DNA of 64,000 bases from Notoacmeibacter ruber (GTDB lineage: Bacteria > Pseudomonadota > Alphaproteobacteria > Rhizobiales > Rhizobiaceae). A program made the translations under genes and the position numbers. Position 1 is the stretch's first letter; each line of letters starts with the position of its first letter. Below the pieces are notes generated by a model that saw only the letters and a program-made list of their open reading frames with translations, made no database searches and was not told the origin of the DNA. The DNA is taken from NCBI RefSeq assembly GCF_003668555.1, contig NZ_RCWN01000001.1:1722501-1786500 (forward strand). Reading direction: 5' to 3'. Shown one piece after another: positions 46,573-56,136 of the stretch.

Positions 46573-47343
46573 CTACTTGTTCTTGAAGCTCGGCTGCCGC
46601 TTCTCGATGAAGGCGGCCATGCCTTCCTTCTGATCTTCGGTCGCAAACAGCGAATAGAACAGCCGCTGCTCGAACAACAGGCCTTCTGCCAGCGTCGTTT
46701 CCTGAGCCCGGTTGACCGCTTCCTTGGCGACCATGACCGCAGGGCGTCCGAATCCGGCAATTGCCTGCGCAGCCTCGATTGCGGTTTCCATCAGGCTTTC
46801 CGGCGGCACGATCCTCGATACCAGTCCGGAACGCTCGGCTTCTTGCGCATCCATCATTCGCCCCGTCAGGACAAGATCCATGGCCTTCGCCTTGCCGATG
46901 GCGCGTGTCAGCCGCTGCGTCCCGCCCCAGCCGGGGATCACGCCGAGACGTATCTCAGGCTGGCCGAACTTCGCCTTTTCCGATGCGATCACCAGATCAC
47001 ACATCATCGCGATTTCGCAGCCTCCGCCCAATGCAAAGCCGTTGACAGCGGCGATGATCGGTTTGCGCACGCGCGTCAGGCGCGTCAACTCGTTCATCTT
47101 GCTGTTCATGAACATGTCCATGTAGCTGCGCTCGGACATCGCCTTGATATCAGCCCCGGCAATGAACGCCTTCTCGCCGCCACCGGTGATAATCATGGCG
47201 CCGATCCGCTCGTCGGCGTCAAATGCCTCGACAGCTTCCACCAGCCCGTCGATCACTTCATCATTCACGGCGTTTAGCGCCTCTGGCCGGTTGACGGTCA
47301 GAATGCCAACATCCCCTTCCGTGCGGGTTTCGACGACTGCCAT
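46573..47343 (-). CDS. Enoyl-CoA hydratase
   Basis: Crotonase-fold enzyme adding water to trans-2-enoyl-CoA in fatty-acid or aromatic degradation. The 256-residue protein has the CoA-binding [13 protein letters not shown], oxyanion-hole [11 protein letters not shown] and [17 protein letters not shown], and the two catalytic glutamates in GGCEIA and [15 protein letters not shown]. This combination fits a true hydratase. It stands alone with its own terminator, so the pathway is not shown by neighbours. Confidence 0.93.
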   Translation of the reverse strand: MAVVETRTEGDVGILTVNRPEALNAVNDEVIDGLVEAVEAFDADERIGAMIITGGGEKAFIAGADIKAMSERSYMDMFMNSKMNELTRLTRVRKPIIAAVNGFALGGGCEIAMMCDLVIASEKAKFGQPEIRLGVIPGWGGTQRLTRAIGKAKAMDLVLTGRMMDAQEAERSGLVSRIVPPESLMETAIEAAQAIAGFGRPAVMVAKEAVNRAQETTLAEGLLFEQRLFYSLFATEDQKEGMAAFIEKRQPSFKNK

Positions 47344-47455
47344 GTAAATATCTCCCTATGATTCCGCGAGTAGCTCTAGCGGCAATGGTTGACCTATCAC
47401 CGGTCGCCCGCAAGCCTCAATGAGGGCGCTACAATCAAATTGTTTCGACGATCTT

Positions 47456-48355
47456 TCAGATAGTCTTGTGCGATCCGTTCGGCCTGTCATCGAAGCCGCC
47501 GATGCTGAGACCGGTATGGTCGCCGAAATCGGTATGAGACGCGAAGTCAGGGCGTTCGATCTCTCCGCAGGACCAGACCCTCTGCAGGGCTTCTTCACTC
47601 AGATAGAGATAGCCCGGGTCGAATTGAGCGAGCTTCCAGAGGCCACCGAGATCGCTGATCTCAACGGTGTTATCTCGGAAGGTTGCAAGGCCGCGCTCTC
47701 GAAGCTCACGCAGGACGCGGTTGGTGTGAACAACAGTCAGGCCGGATACATCGGCGAGATCGGCCTGTGTAAGCCCCAGTTCAAAGGACGTCCCATCGGA
47801 GAGCCCTACACCTGTCATCCGCGCATGACACTCGCAGAAGAAGTGGGCAACCCGTGAAACCGCTCGAAGTCGTCCCAGGCGCCAGACCCATTTGCGATGA
47901 AGCGCTGCGTCCAGAAGGGTTGCGAACCAGAGCTTCCTCATGATCGAGGGCGACTCATGCTGCAAGGCTTCCAGGTCGGAATGGCGGATCAGCGCGACGC
48001 GCACATCGGTCAGCGAGCCGACATCGTGATCCAGCGATTTCAGTGGATAGGCATGCAGATCCAGAAAATCGCCAGCAAAGTGGATCGAAAGAAGCTGACG
48101 GCGACCGCTGCTATCATCGAGAAACCGGGAAATGATCCCCTCAAGACACAGCATCGAAAAGTCCAGCTTGTCGCCGTGACGGACGAGTGTATGCCGCGCC
48201 GGAACAAGCCTCTCCTCCAGCACGATCTCGGAAAGCACGGCCTTCTCTTCATCGGTCAACTGACCGTGATCGCGTCCATTCAGCAGATAGGGCCCGACAT
48301 TATAGCTCGATCGATGGCGCTCAGAGCCGCCCTTACCATCGATTTGTACAGACAT
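47456..48355 (-). CDS. Crp/Fnr-family transcriptional regulator
   Basis: 299-residue regulator with an N-terminal cyclic-nucleotide-binding fold (about 40-155, RHTLVRHGDKLDF, SIHFAGDFLDLHAY) and a C-terminal HTH_Crp (about 170-245, ELGLTQADLADVSGL and VHTNRVLRELRERGLATF). No Fnr-type cysteine cluster is present. About 50 residues beyond the usual end are polar and rich in D, G and H. Similar long forms occur in Rhizobiales. The effector is unknown. Frame to 48676 overlaps thiD and is not used. Confidence 0.88.
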   Translation of the reverse strand: MSVQIDGKGGSERHRSSYNVGPYLLNGRDHGQLTDEEKAVLSEIVLEERLVPARHTLVRHGDKLDFSMLCLEGIISRFLDDSSGRRQLLSIHFAGDFLDLHAYPLKSLDHDVGSLTDVRVALIRHSDLEALQHESPSIMRKLWFATLLDAALHRKWVWRLGRLRAVSRVAHFFCECHARMTGVGLSDGTSFELGLTQADLADVSGLTVVHTNRVLRELRERGLATFRDNTVEISDLGGLWKLAQFDPGYLYLSEEALQRVWSCGEIERPDFASHTDFGDHTGLSIGGFDDRPNGSHKTI

Positions 48356-48386
48356 ACTCTCGCTCCCCTCGGACCGCCGCCTGAAA

Positions 48387-49217
48387 TCAGGCGTGAACAC
48401 CCTCAACATTCCACAAATCAAAGAAATGGTGAACCGGCCCGTTACCGCGGCCGATCGAAAGCTCGTCAGCGGCGGCGATCGCCCGGGAAAGCCAGTCGTG
48501 AGCCAGCCTGACGGCTGTTTCCAGATCGGAGCCTTTTGCCAGCTCGGCGGCGATGGCCGAGGACAACGTGCAACCGGTGCCGTGCGTATTGGTCGTATCC
48601 AGCCGTTTGGCGCGGAAAGCACTGGTCGCACCCTCTTGCCGGACCAGAAGATCGGTGCAGATCGGCCCGCTGGCATGCCCGCCCTTGACGAGAACCGCGG
48701 AGCAGCCTTCAGCGAGAAGGTCCCTGCCCTGATTTTCCATCTCGGCTTCGCTCGTCGCCTCGCTGGCTGCCGCCAGAACGGCAGCTTCCGGCAAGTTCGG
48801 CGTCAATAGAGTTGCCAGCGGGAACATGTGCTCGCGCAAAGCCGTCACGGCATCTTCTGCCAGAAGCCGGTCGCCGGATTTCGCAATCATGACCGGATCG
48901 AGGACGATGGGGCCGGTATAGTCTGCAATGGCCTCTGCGACCGCTCTCGTCAGTTCCGCCGTCCCCAGCATGCCGATCTTGATCGCGTGGACATCGATAT
49001 CCGAAAGAACGGCCTTGATCTGGCCGACCACGATTTCCGGCCTGATCGGCTCGACTGCGGTAACACCAACCGTGTTTTGCGCGGTGATCGCGGTAATGGC
49101 CGAGGCGCCATAGACCCCCAGCGCGCTGAATGTTTTCAGATCGGCCTGAATGCCGGCGCCGCCGCCCGAATCCGAACCTGCAATGGTCAACGCTGTCGGC
49201 GTCATTGGGGTAAGCAT
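48387..49217 (-). CDS. thiD: Hydroxymethylpyrimidine/phosphomethylpyrimidine kinase
   Basis: Thiamine biosynthesis kinase phosphorylating HMP and HMP-P. The 276-residue ribokinase-fold protein shows LTIAGSDSGGGAGIQADLKT, TAITAQNTVGV, KIGMLG, LDPVMIAKSGDRLL, TPNLPEAAVL and THGTGCTLSSAIA, the full set of ThiD motifs. ATG 49217 is used; 49205 is an alternative. No TPP riboswitch is seen upstream and no other thi gene is near. Confidence 0.95.
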   Translation of the reverse strand: MLTPMTPTALTIAGSDSGGGAGIQADLKTFSALGVYGASAITAITAQNTVGVTAVEPIRPEIVVGQIKAVLSDIDVHAIKIGMLGTAELTRAVAEAIADYTGPIVLDPVMIAKSGDRLLAEDAVTALREHMFPLATLLTPNLPEAAVLAAASEATSEAEMENQGRDLLAEGCSAVLVKGGHASGPICTDLLVRQEGATSAFRAKRLDTTNTHGTGCTLSSAIAAELAKGSDLETAVRLAHDWLSRAIAAADELSIGRGNGPVHHFFDLWNVEGVHA

Positions 49218-49270
49218 ACCTTTGCTGCTTCTGCTAATGTAGCATCCCTTGTTGCACAGGATGTTTCTAT

Positions 49271-49300
49271 GAAAAAGGGCCGGTGATCGTTCACCGGCCC
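49271..49300 (-). terminator. Terminator of the BMP-type ABC operon
   Basis: GGGCCGGTGA / TCACCGGCCC, perfect 10-bp arms, T5 run on the minus strand, 22 bp after the substrate-binding gene. Confidence 0.88.
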
Positions 49301-49321
49301 CGCTTCGTCGGAATGCTGCTT

Positions 49322-50401
49322 TTATTGTGGAAGATCGCCTTCCATCCCTTCGACATAGAAGTTCATGCCAAGCAGCGTACCGTCATCGGCGCGCTCCCCT
49401 TCAGCAAGAAACTCCGAACCGTCCTGCTTGCTCAGTGGTCCGCTGAAGGGCTCGAGTTCGTCGCCGGCGATCTTCTGCTCGGCTTCTTCGGCGTCTGCCT
49501 TCACGTCATCGGGCATATTCGTATACGGCGCCATTTTGACATTGCCTTCGGCAAAGCCGTGCCAAGTGTCGGACTGCTCGTAATTGCCTTCCAGCAGCGC
49601 TTTCACGCGTTCGACATAGTAAGGGCCCCAATCATCCACGATGGCGGTGAGCTGGGTTTCCGGTCCGAAATTGATCATGTCGGATGCTTGGCCGAACGCC
49701 TTGATGCCACGCTCGGACGCCACCTGCATCGGGGCCGTGGAATCGGTGTGCTGGGTGATGATATCCGCACCCTGATCGACCAGAGCCTTGGCCGCATCGG
49801 CTTCCTTGCCCGGATCGAACCAGGTGTTGGCCCATACGACATTGACCTTCACGTCTGGATTGACGCTCTTGGCACCGAGAAAGAAGGAGTTGATGCCGCG
49901 AACGACCTCCGGGATGGGGAACGAGGCGATATAGCCGATCGTGTTGCTCTCCGTCATCTGGCCGGCGATGACGCCCTGGACGTAACGTCCCTCGTAAAAT
50001 TTTGAGTTGTAGGTGGAGACGTTGTCGTGTTCGCGCTTATAGCCGGTGGCGTGCTCGAACTTCACGTCCGGGAACCGACCGGCGACGGCATTCGTCGCAT
50101 CCATATAGCCGAAGGAGGTGGTGAAGATGATGTTGCAGCCCGAGCGCGCAAAACGCTCGATCGCACGCTCGGCATCGGCGCCTTCCGGCACGCTTTCGAG
50201 AAAGGCCGTCTCGACCTTGTCGCCAAGCTGCTCTTCGAGCTGCTGGCGGCCCTGGTCATGCTGGTAGGACCAGCCGAAATCGCCAACCGGTCCGACATAG
50301 ATGAAGCAGGCCTTCACCTTATCCATCTGAGCGGATGCACCGCCTGCCGTAGCGAGGATGAGAGCCGCTGAAGCAGCCAATAGAGTACCGAGTCTTTTCA
50401 T
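49322..50401 (-). CDS. BMP-family ABC transporter substrate-binding protein
   Basis: Periplasmic binding protein of the PnrA/BMP family, whose members bind nucleosides. The 359-residue protein has a Sec signal peptide (cleavage near ASA at 24), no lipobox, and the family sequence FIYVGPVGDFGWSYQHDQGR, TTSFGYMDATNAVA, VVWANTWFDPGKEADAAKAL and QHTDSTAPMQVA. It is the last gene of a minus-strand importer operon after ATPase and two permeases. Confidence 0.92.
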   Translation of the reverse strand: MKRLGTLLAASAALILATAGGASAQMDKVKACFIYVGPVGDFGWSYQHDQGRQQLEEQLGDKVETAFLESVPEGADAERAIERFARSGCNIIFTTSFGYMDATNAVAGRFPDVKFEHATGYKREHDNVSTYNSKFYEGRYVQGVIAGQMTESNTIGYIASFPIPEVVRGINSFFLGAKSVNPDVKVNVVWANTWFDPGKEADAAKALVDQGADIITQHTDSTAPMQVASERGIKAFGQASDMINFGPETQLTAIVDDWGPYYVERVKALLEGNYEQSDTWHGFAEGNVKMAPYTNMPDDVKADAEEAEQKIAGDELEPFSGPLSKQDGSEFLAEGERADDGTLLGMNFYVEGMEGDLPQ

Positions 50402-50438
50402 ATGCAGACCTTTCTGTGATTGCCGAAAAGGGACGAAC

Positions 50439-51365
50439 CTAGCGGTCCGGTACGAAGGGTTGGCCTAGACAGGCCGGAGTGTTGACCATTGCAAGCCGTC
50501 TGTTCTGTGAAATCAGCACCAGAACGATGACGGTTGCAAGATAAGGAAGCGAAGAGAGGAACTGGCTCGGCACTGCCTTCAGTGCGCCGATCATCGTGTC
50601 GAACGGTGCCGGCAGGCCGGAAATGGTCGACAGGCTCATGGCCTGCACCTGGAGCTGGCCAATCGTGATTGCGCCGAAAAGCCATGCGCCGAGAAGAACG
50701 CGGACCGGACGCCACGACGCGAATACCACCAAGGCCAGCGCAATCCATCCGCGCCCGGCCGTCATCGCCTCGACCCATTGCGGCGTGTAGACGAGGCTAA
50801 GATAGGCGCCCGCAAGCCCGGCGCATGCGCCGCCGAAGGCAACGGCCGCGTAGCGGATCAGGATCACGGGCAGGCCGAGGGCATGCGCCGACACATGGCT
50901 GTCGCCGACCGCACGCACTTTCAAGCCGGCCTTGGAATGGAAAAGGAACCAGGCCACGGCCACCAGCAAAACCAGGGAAAACCAGAAGATCGGATCGAGA
51001 CCGAGAAAGACCGGGTCCATGCGGACGCCGGGCTGCCCCACATAGGCTTCGCCGATCTGCCCGGAGACGCCGAGCCCCAGAAGAGTCAGCGCCAGACCCG
51101 TGGCCACCTGGTTGGAGGCCAAGGATAGCGTGAGAAACGCGAAAAGCTGCGAGAACAGCGCACCGACCACAATCGCCGCCAAAGCGCCGAGCATGGGGGA
51201 GCCGGTGGCAAGAGCGACGGCAAAGCCGGTCACGGCTCCCATCGCCATCATGCCTTCGACCCCGAGATTGAGAACACCGGCGCGCTCGGCGACGAGCTCT
51301 CCTATCGCGGCAAGGAAGAGCGGCGTGGCTGCGGTGGCAATGGAAATGAGGATCGCTTCAAGCAT
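50439..51365 (-). CDS. ABC transporter permease, nucleoside type (YufQ-like)
   Basis: 308-residue membrane protein of the BPD_transp_2 family with 8-9 helices. The N-terminal LAAIGELVAERAGVLNLGVEGMM segment (ERAGVLNLGVEG) is the loop that contacts the ATPase in this family, and LSLASNQVATGLALTLLGLG follows. It overlaps the preceding permease by 8 bp. Pairs with the second permease as a heterodimer. Confidence 0.92.
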   Translation of the reverse strand: MLEAILISIATAATPLFLAAIGELVAERAGVLNLGVEGMMAMGAVTGFAVALATGSPMLGALAAIVVGALFSQLFAFLTLSLASNQVATGLALTLLGLGVSGQIGEAYVGQPGVRMDPVFLGLDPIFWFSLVLLVAVAWFLFHSKAGLKVRAVGDSHVSAHALGLPVILIRYAAVAFGGACAGLAGAYLSLVYTPQWVEAMTAGRGWIALALVVFASWRPVRVLLGAWLFGAITIGQLQVQAMSLSTISGLPAPFDTMIGALKAVPSQFLSSLPYLATVIVLVLISQNRRLAMVNTPACLGQPFVPDR

Positions 51366-52530
51366 GGCGGCCTGCCTCCGGAACGGCGCCCGCTGCCGGG
51401 TCGATGTCGCGCTTCTGCTCCGGCCCGACCGTAGCGGCAGGCGTTTCTGCCCCCTCCCCGCTTCCGCCGGACCGTCGTTTCAGGCCGATACGATATTGAA
51501 TGAGCGTATCGCAACCGAGCACGAAAAAGAGGATCATGCCCTGAAACACGCGAGCGATCTTGTCGGAAACGCCGAGCGAAATCTGAGCCGCCTCTCCTCC
51601 GAGATAGGAAAGTGCGAGCACAAGCCCCGCCAGAATAGCGCCTGCTGGATTAAGCCGGCCGAGAAACGCGACGATGATGGCGGTAAAGCCGTAGCCGGGT
51701 GAAATGATCGGACGCAACTGGCCGATCGCGCCGGACACCTCAATGATACCGGCGAGACCCGCAAGGGCACCCGACAGAAGAAAGGCAAACATCGTCATCC
51801 GACCCGGGGAAAAACCGCCGAACCGTGCCGCGCGCGGGCTCTGCCCCGTGACCCGAAGCGCAAAACCCCGCCGCGTCTTGGCCAGCATGAACCAGAGCGC
51901 CAGCGCAATAACGACCGCGACGGCGAAGCCCCAATGAGCGCGGCCCGACGCATAGTCGATAGCCGGCATCGTCGCCTCCGGCGAAAACCGCACCGTTTGC
52001 GGAAAATTATAACCCGCCGGATCGCGCCACGGACCGCGAACCAGCCAATCCAGAAACAACTGTGCGACGTAGACCAGCATCAGACTGGTCAGGATTTCAC
52101 TGGTTCCGAATTTCGATTTCAGAAGGCCAGGGATCGCGCCCCATAGCGCGCCACCCGCCATGCCGAGAAGCAACATCAGAGGCAGCGTGAGAATGTTGCG
52201 AAACTCCGGCATCAGAACCGGTACTGCGGCGCCCGCGATGGCGCCCATCACCAATTGGCCCTCAGCGCCGATATTCCAGTTCCCGGAGAGGAACGCGATA
52301 CAGAGGCCGGCCCCGATCAGGATGAGAGGGGTCGCTTTCACGGCCAGTTCGTGTAGCGACCAACCCTCCGTCAGAGGCTCGACGAAATAGGCATAGAGCG
52401 CCGCACCGGGATCCTTGCCGATGGCGACAAAGAGGATGAACCCGGCAATCAATGTGAGCGCCAAAGCGATGAAGGGCGAAAGCGCGGCAAAGACCGGCGA
52501 CGGATTGGGGCGTTTTTGGAGCGCGATCAT
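51358..52530 (-). CDS. ABC transporter permease, nucleoside type (YufP-like)
   Basis: 390-residue permease with the AFLSGNWNIGAEGQLVMGAI motif and FGTSEILTSLMLVYVA, typical of the first permease of PnrA-type importers. About nine membrane helices are followed by a polar tail of some 45 residues (from about 345) rich in G, E and A. Start overlaps the ATPase stop by 4 bp. Confidence 0.92.
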   Translation of the reverse strand: MIALQKRPNPSPVFAALSPFIALALTLIAGFILFVAIGKDPGAALYAYFVEPLTEGWSLHELAVKATPLILIGAGLCIAFLSGNWNIGAEGQLVMGAIAGAAVPVLMPEFRNILTLPLMLLLGMAGGALWGAIPGLLKSKFGTSEILTSLMLVYVAQLFLDWLVRGPWRDPAGYNFPQTVRFSPEATMPAIDYASGRAHWGFAVAVVIALALWFMLAKTRRGFALRVTGQSPRAARFGGFSPGRMTMFAFLLSGALAGLAGIIEVSGAIGQLRPIISPGYGFTAIIVAFLGRLNPAGAILAGLVLALSYLGGEAAQISLGVSDKIARVFQGMILFFVLGCDTLIQYRIGLKRRSGGSGEGAETPAATVGPEQKRDIDPAAGAVPEAGRHA

Positions 52531-54086
52531 AGAAGCGCCTCGTTCAGCTCTGTATGGTCGGGGTCGGCGCCTCCCATGAGAAGACCGATCCTTTCACGCG
52601 TCGCCTGCTCGATAGGCACGGGATGCGACAAGCGTCCATGATGCATCACGGCGATGGCATCGGCGATCTCGAAAAGTTCGTCCAGATCCTGACTGATCGC
52701 CAGCACCGCTCCGCCGCGGCGAGCAACATCCACCAGAGCGGCCCGGATACGCGCAGCAGCACCGGCATCGACACCCCATGTCGGCTGATTGATGATGATG
52801 AGCTTGGGATTTCGGTCCAGTTCGCGACCGACCAGAAATTTCTGCAGGTTTCCACCCGAAAGAGCAGAAGCCTGCGGGTCCGGTGCACCCTTGCGAACGT
52901 CCATGGCCTCCGAAATCTTTGCGGCGACCGATTTCAGTTTCGTTTTCAAAATGTTGCCGATCGACCCGGTGAAAGAGCCACGATCGGTCCCGTGCCGGGA
53001 GAGAAACAGATTGTCGGTCAAGGGCATCGCAGGCGCCGCGCCGTGGCCAAGCCGCTCTTCAGGCACGAAAGCCGCGCCGAGAGCCCGCCGGCCTTCAATG
53101 TCCATCTGACCCGCCGGTGCGCCATCAATCGAGACCATATCGGCCTTGGCCTGCAGCACCTCACCGGAAAGCGCCTCGAAAAGTTCGCCCTGGCCGTTGC
53201 CGGCAACACCCGCAATCCCGATCACCATGCCAGCAGGAACGGACAGATCGATACCATTCAGCGGCACCGCAAAGGGCGATGCCGCCGGCAACGAAAGCGC
53301 ATTTAATTGGAGGAGGATGCGGTTGTCGCCGGCTGCGGTCGCGCCGCTCCGCGAAAAACCGGCAACTTCCTCCCCCACCATCATTGCAGCCAGACTGGAA
53401 GCGGTTTCATCGCTTGGCGTGCAATGAGCAACGACCTTGCCATGGCGAAGAACGGTCGCGCGGTCGCACAAGCGGCGCACCTCGTCCAGCCTGTGGCTGA
53501 TATAGAGGACGCTCCGGCCCTCCCCGCGCAGTCGCTCCAGCGTTTCGAAAAGCTTCTCCGCCTCTTGCGGCGTCAGGACCGACGTGGGTTCGTCCAGAAT
53601 GATCAGCTCTGGATCCTGCATCAGGCAGCGGACGATCTCGATACGCTGCCGTTCACCGACGGAAAGCTCGCCGACAAGCGCATTCGGATCGATCGGCAGT
53701 CCATAGACCTCCGAAATCTCTCGGGCCTTTTGCCCGATCGCGCCGCGCCCGGTGCCGCCCCCCTCGAAGGCAAGGGCGATATTCTCGCCGGCGGTCAGCG
53801 CTTCGAAAAGCGAAAAATGCTGAAAGACCATACCAATGCCGAGGGACCGCGCCTCGGCCGGTGTATGAATATGGACCGGCTCGCCTTCCCAGCGGATCAC
53901 TCCCTCATCGGGGCGAAGAGAGCCGAAGAGCATTTTCACGAAGGTCGATTTCCCGGCGCCGTTCTCACCGAGAAGGGCATGAATTTCCCCAGGCTGAATA
54001 ACGAGGTCGACGTCGTCATTGGCGAGAAGTGAACCGAAGCGCTTGGTGAGCCCTTCCACCGAGAGCATTGCCGTTTCGTTGCTCAT
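52527..54086 (-). CDS. ABC transporter ATP-binding protein, nucleoside type (YufO-like)
   Basis: Two-cassette ATPase of 519 residues. Cassette 1 is complete: LLGENGAGKSTFVKML, LSVGERQRIEIVR signature and LIILDEPTSVL Walker B. Cassette 2 is degenerate as usual in this family: GVAGNGQGELFEAL in place of Walker A, LSGGNLQKFLVGREL signature, and LIIINQPTWGVD, where the catalytic D-E pair is N-Q. One productive ATP site is therefore expected. ATG 54086 with AGGGGG is used; TTG 54098 is in frame. First gene of the operon. Confidence 0.93.
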   Translation of the reverse strand: MSNETAMLSVEGLTKRFGSLLANDDVDLVIQPGEIHALLGENGAGKSTFVKMLFGSLRPDEGVIRWEGEPVHIHTPAEARSLGIGMVFQHFSLFEALTAGENIALAFEGGGTGRGAIGQKAREISEVYGLPIDPNALVGELSVGERQRIEIVRCLMQDPELIILDEPTSVLTPQEAEKLFETLERLRGEGRSVLYISHRLDEVRRLCDRATVLRHGKVVAHCTPSDETASSLAAMMVGEEVAGFSRSGATAAGDNRILLQLNALSLPAASPFAVPLNGIDLSVPAGMVIGIAGVAGNGQGELFEALSGEVLQAKADMVSIDGAPAGQMDIEGRRALGAAFVPEERLGHGAAPAMPLTDNLFLSRHGTDRGSFTGSIGNILKTKLKSVAAKISEAMDVRKGAPDPQASALSGGNLQKFLVGRELDRNPKLIIINQPTWGVDAGAAARIRAALVDVARRGGAVLAISQDLDELFEIADAIAVMHHGRLSHPVPIEQATRERIGLLMGGADPDHTELNEALL

Positions 54087-54203
54087 TTCCCCCTGCAAGA
54101 TCGTCAGCTTCCCTCTTTACCGCTTCCGTGCGGCCTTGGTTCAGGCACATAAGCTTCAAGGTTCCTGCATGGCCAGCTTCCGGTCAAGAGAAAACTGCCG
54201 TAG

Positions 54204-54224
54204 AATTTTGCAGTGCACAAAATT
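54204..54224. promoter_or_regulatory. Operator-like palindrome upstream of the nucleoside ABC operon
   Basis: AATTTTG-CAGTGCA-CAAAATT, perfect 7-bp arms with a GTGCAC core, flanked by weaker outer symmetry (TGCC...GGCA). It lies 118 bp before the ATPase start in an otherwise gene-free gap. Its size suits a GntR/FadR- or LacI-type repressor; no regulator gene is adjacent. Confidence 0.5.
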
Positions 54225-54234
54225 ATGGCAGGCT

Positions 54235-55152
54235 TTACCGGTTGAAGTCCATGCGCCGGGCTTTGGCGAGACGTCTCTCCCGCGCCCAGATGAACAGCCC
54301 TGCACCGCTGACCACGAGAGCCCCGGCGATCGTAAGCCCGTCGGGATACTGGCTGAAAATCAGTGCGCTCCACAAGGCCATCCAGATCAGGAACGAATAG
54401 GAAAATGGCGTCAGTACACCGGCCTCGGCAAAGCCGTGTGCCCGCGAGAAGATCTCATGGCCGCCCCAGCCGAGCAAACCGATGCCGAAGAGGAGAACCC
54501 ATTCGAGTGGCTGATCCGGCTGCTGCCAATAATAGATGGCGAAGGGAGCAAGGACGATCGTGCCGACAAGACCGCCGTAAAACTGCATGGTCGTCGGCGA
54601 TACTGTTCCGGAAAGCCGCCGCGTCAGAAGCGCATACATCGCCATACAGAACGGCGTGAAGATCGAGATGAGCACGGCCCAGTGCAGATCGGCGCCAAAC
54701 GGCCGGATTGCGACCAGAAGGCCACCGAAACCGACCATGATGGCGGACCATCGCCATATTCCGACGCGCTCTCCGAGTATCGGGCCGGAAAGAGCACAGA
54801 CGATGATCGGGGCGGAGAAACCGATGGTCGCGGTCAGAGTCAGTGGCAGGTAGCGAACCGCGATGAAGTTGGAGACAGACGAGCCGATCAGGAAAAGCGC
54901 CCGCGTGACGACAAGAGCCGGCTTTTCGGTGGCGAACCGTTCGATGGTCAGTCCGCCGCGACCGATGAGCCCGATGGTTAGAACAAGGTGCACGGCATAC
55001 CGCATGAAGGCGATCTGCAGTGCAGCGAGACCCGCCTGCCCCATCCACTTGGCGCTCGTATCGACGGCGGAAAAAATAGCGTACGCCGCCAGTACCATGA
55101 GGATCGCCAGTGTCAGACGATCCTCCCTTTCGCGTGATGCCAGCCCAACCAT
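54235..55152 (-). CDS. DMT-superfamily exporter (EamA domains)
   Basis: 305-residue transporter with ten predicted helices and two EamA repeats (LAAYAIFSAVDTSAKWM at the first, FGIGLLGWGGHEIFSRA in the second). VRYLPLTLTATIGFSAPI matches the S-adenosylmethionine/riboflavin-type branch only loosely. The substrate is unknown. Divergent from the FAH-family gene; ends about 150 bp before the ABC operon start. Confidence 0.88.
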   Translation of the reverse strand: MVGLASREREDRLTLAILMVLAAYAIFSAVDTSAKWMGQAGLAALQIAFMRYAVHLVLTIGLIGRGGLTIERFATEKPALVVTRALFLIGSSVSNFIAVRYLPLTLTATIGFSAPIIVCALSGPILGERVGIWRWSAIMVGFGGLLVAIRPFGADLHWAVLISIFTPFCMAMYALLTRRLSGTVSPTTMQFYGGLVGTIVLAPFAIYYWQQPDQPLEWVLLFGIGLLGWGGHEIFSRAHGFAEAGVLTPFSYSFLIWMALWSALIFSQYPDGLTIAGALVVSGAGLFIWARERRLAKARRMDFNR

Positions 55153-55278
55153 GCGCTCTACTCCGACCGATTCAGCCCAGCCTGCTCAGCACCTTGGTCA
55201 GACAAAAGAGGACTTTGACCCTCAACTGCCCCGTTCTATCTCGTCGTGCAATACGCAAATTTCGAAAGGCGGCGAGCG

Positions 55279-56136
55279 ATGAAGCTGGTGCGATACGGCG
55301 AAAGAGGCAAGGAAAGGCCGGGGCTGATCGACGCTGAAGGAACCTTGCGTGACTTGTCCGGGCAGCTCGGCGATATCACAGGCGCAATCCTGGCGCCGGA
55401 AAGCCTCGCCCGCATCGCCGCGCTGTCACCGACAGACCTGCCGCCCGTTGAAGGCACGCCCCGGTTGGGGCCGCCGGTCGGCCAGGTTGGCAAGTTCATG
55501 TGCATCGGCCTCAACTATGCCGATCATGCCGCCGAGACCGGATCCGACCTGCCCGAACACCCCATTCTCTTCATGAAGGCGACGAGTGCCATCAATGGTC
55601 CTCATGACGATGTGGTTTTGCCGCGTGGCTCGAAACGGTCCGATTGGGAGGTCGAGCTCGGCGTGGTGATCGGCAAGGCGGCCAAATACGTTTCCGAAGC
55701 CGATGCTCTCTCTCACATCGCGGGCTATTGCACGATCAATGACGTTTCCGAGCGGCGTTTTCAGGGCAGATTGTCGGGCCAGTGGACCAAGGGCAAGAGC
55801 TGCGACACCTTTGGGCCGATCGGCCCCTGGCTTGTGACTCCCGACGAAGTGCCTGATCCGCAGAATCTTTCTCTGCGATGCACCGTCAATGGCGAAACTA
55901 TGCAAAATGGCTCGACGCGGACAATGGTGTTCACGGTCGCCCAGATTATTGCTCATCTGTCCGAGCTTTTCACGCTTCACCCCGGCGACGTGATCGCCAC
56001 CGGCACACCGCCCGGTGTCGGCATGGGCAGGAAGCCCGAACCGGTCTATCTCAAACCGGGCGACGTGATGGAGCTCGAAGTGGAAGGGCTCGGAATTCAG
56101 CGCCAGACCGTTCGGATGGACGAGGCACCGCGATGA
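55279..56136 (+). CDS. Fumarylacetoacetate hydrolase family protein
   Basis: 285-residue FAH-fold enzyme, metal-dependent C-C hydrolase, isomerase or decarboxylase. Features: GLNYADHAAETGSDLPEHP, LFMKATSAINGP, DWEVELGVVIG with metal-binding acids, TINDVSERRFQ, KSCDTFGPIGPWLVT and VIATGTPPGVGMG. This branch includes ureidoglycolate lyase and 2-hydroxyhepta-2,4-diene-1,7-dioate isomerase. It overlaps the next dehydrogenase by 4 bp, so both probably act on one 2-oxo/2-hydroxy acid route. Confidence 0.87.
   Translation: MKLVRYGERGKERPGLIDAEGTLRDLSGQLGDITGAILAPESLARIAALSPTDLPPVEGTPRLGPPVGQVGKFMCIGLNYADHAAETGSDLPEHPILFMKATSAINGPHDDVVLPRGSKRSDWEVELGVVIGKAAKYVSEADALSHIAGYCTINDVSERRFQGRLSGQWTKGKSCDTFGPIGPWLVTPDEVPDPQNLSLRCTVNGETMQNGSTRTMVFTVAQIIAHLSELFTLHPGDVIATGTPPGVGMGRKPEPVYLKPGDVMELEVEGLGIQRQTVRMDEAPR

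Noticed and set aside
47456..48676. Longer Crp/Fnr protein starting at 48676
   Set aside because: The extra 107 residues overlap thiD and have no family match; the start at 48355 gives a normal N-terminus.
49218..49321. TPP riboswitch upstream of thiD
   Set aside because: The conserved CTGAGA and following thi-box elements are absent.
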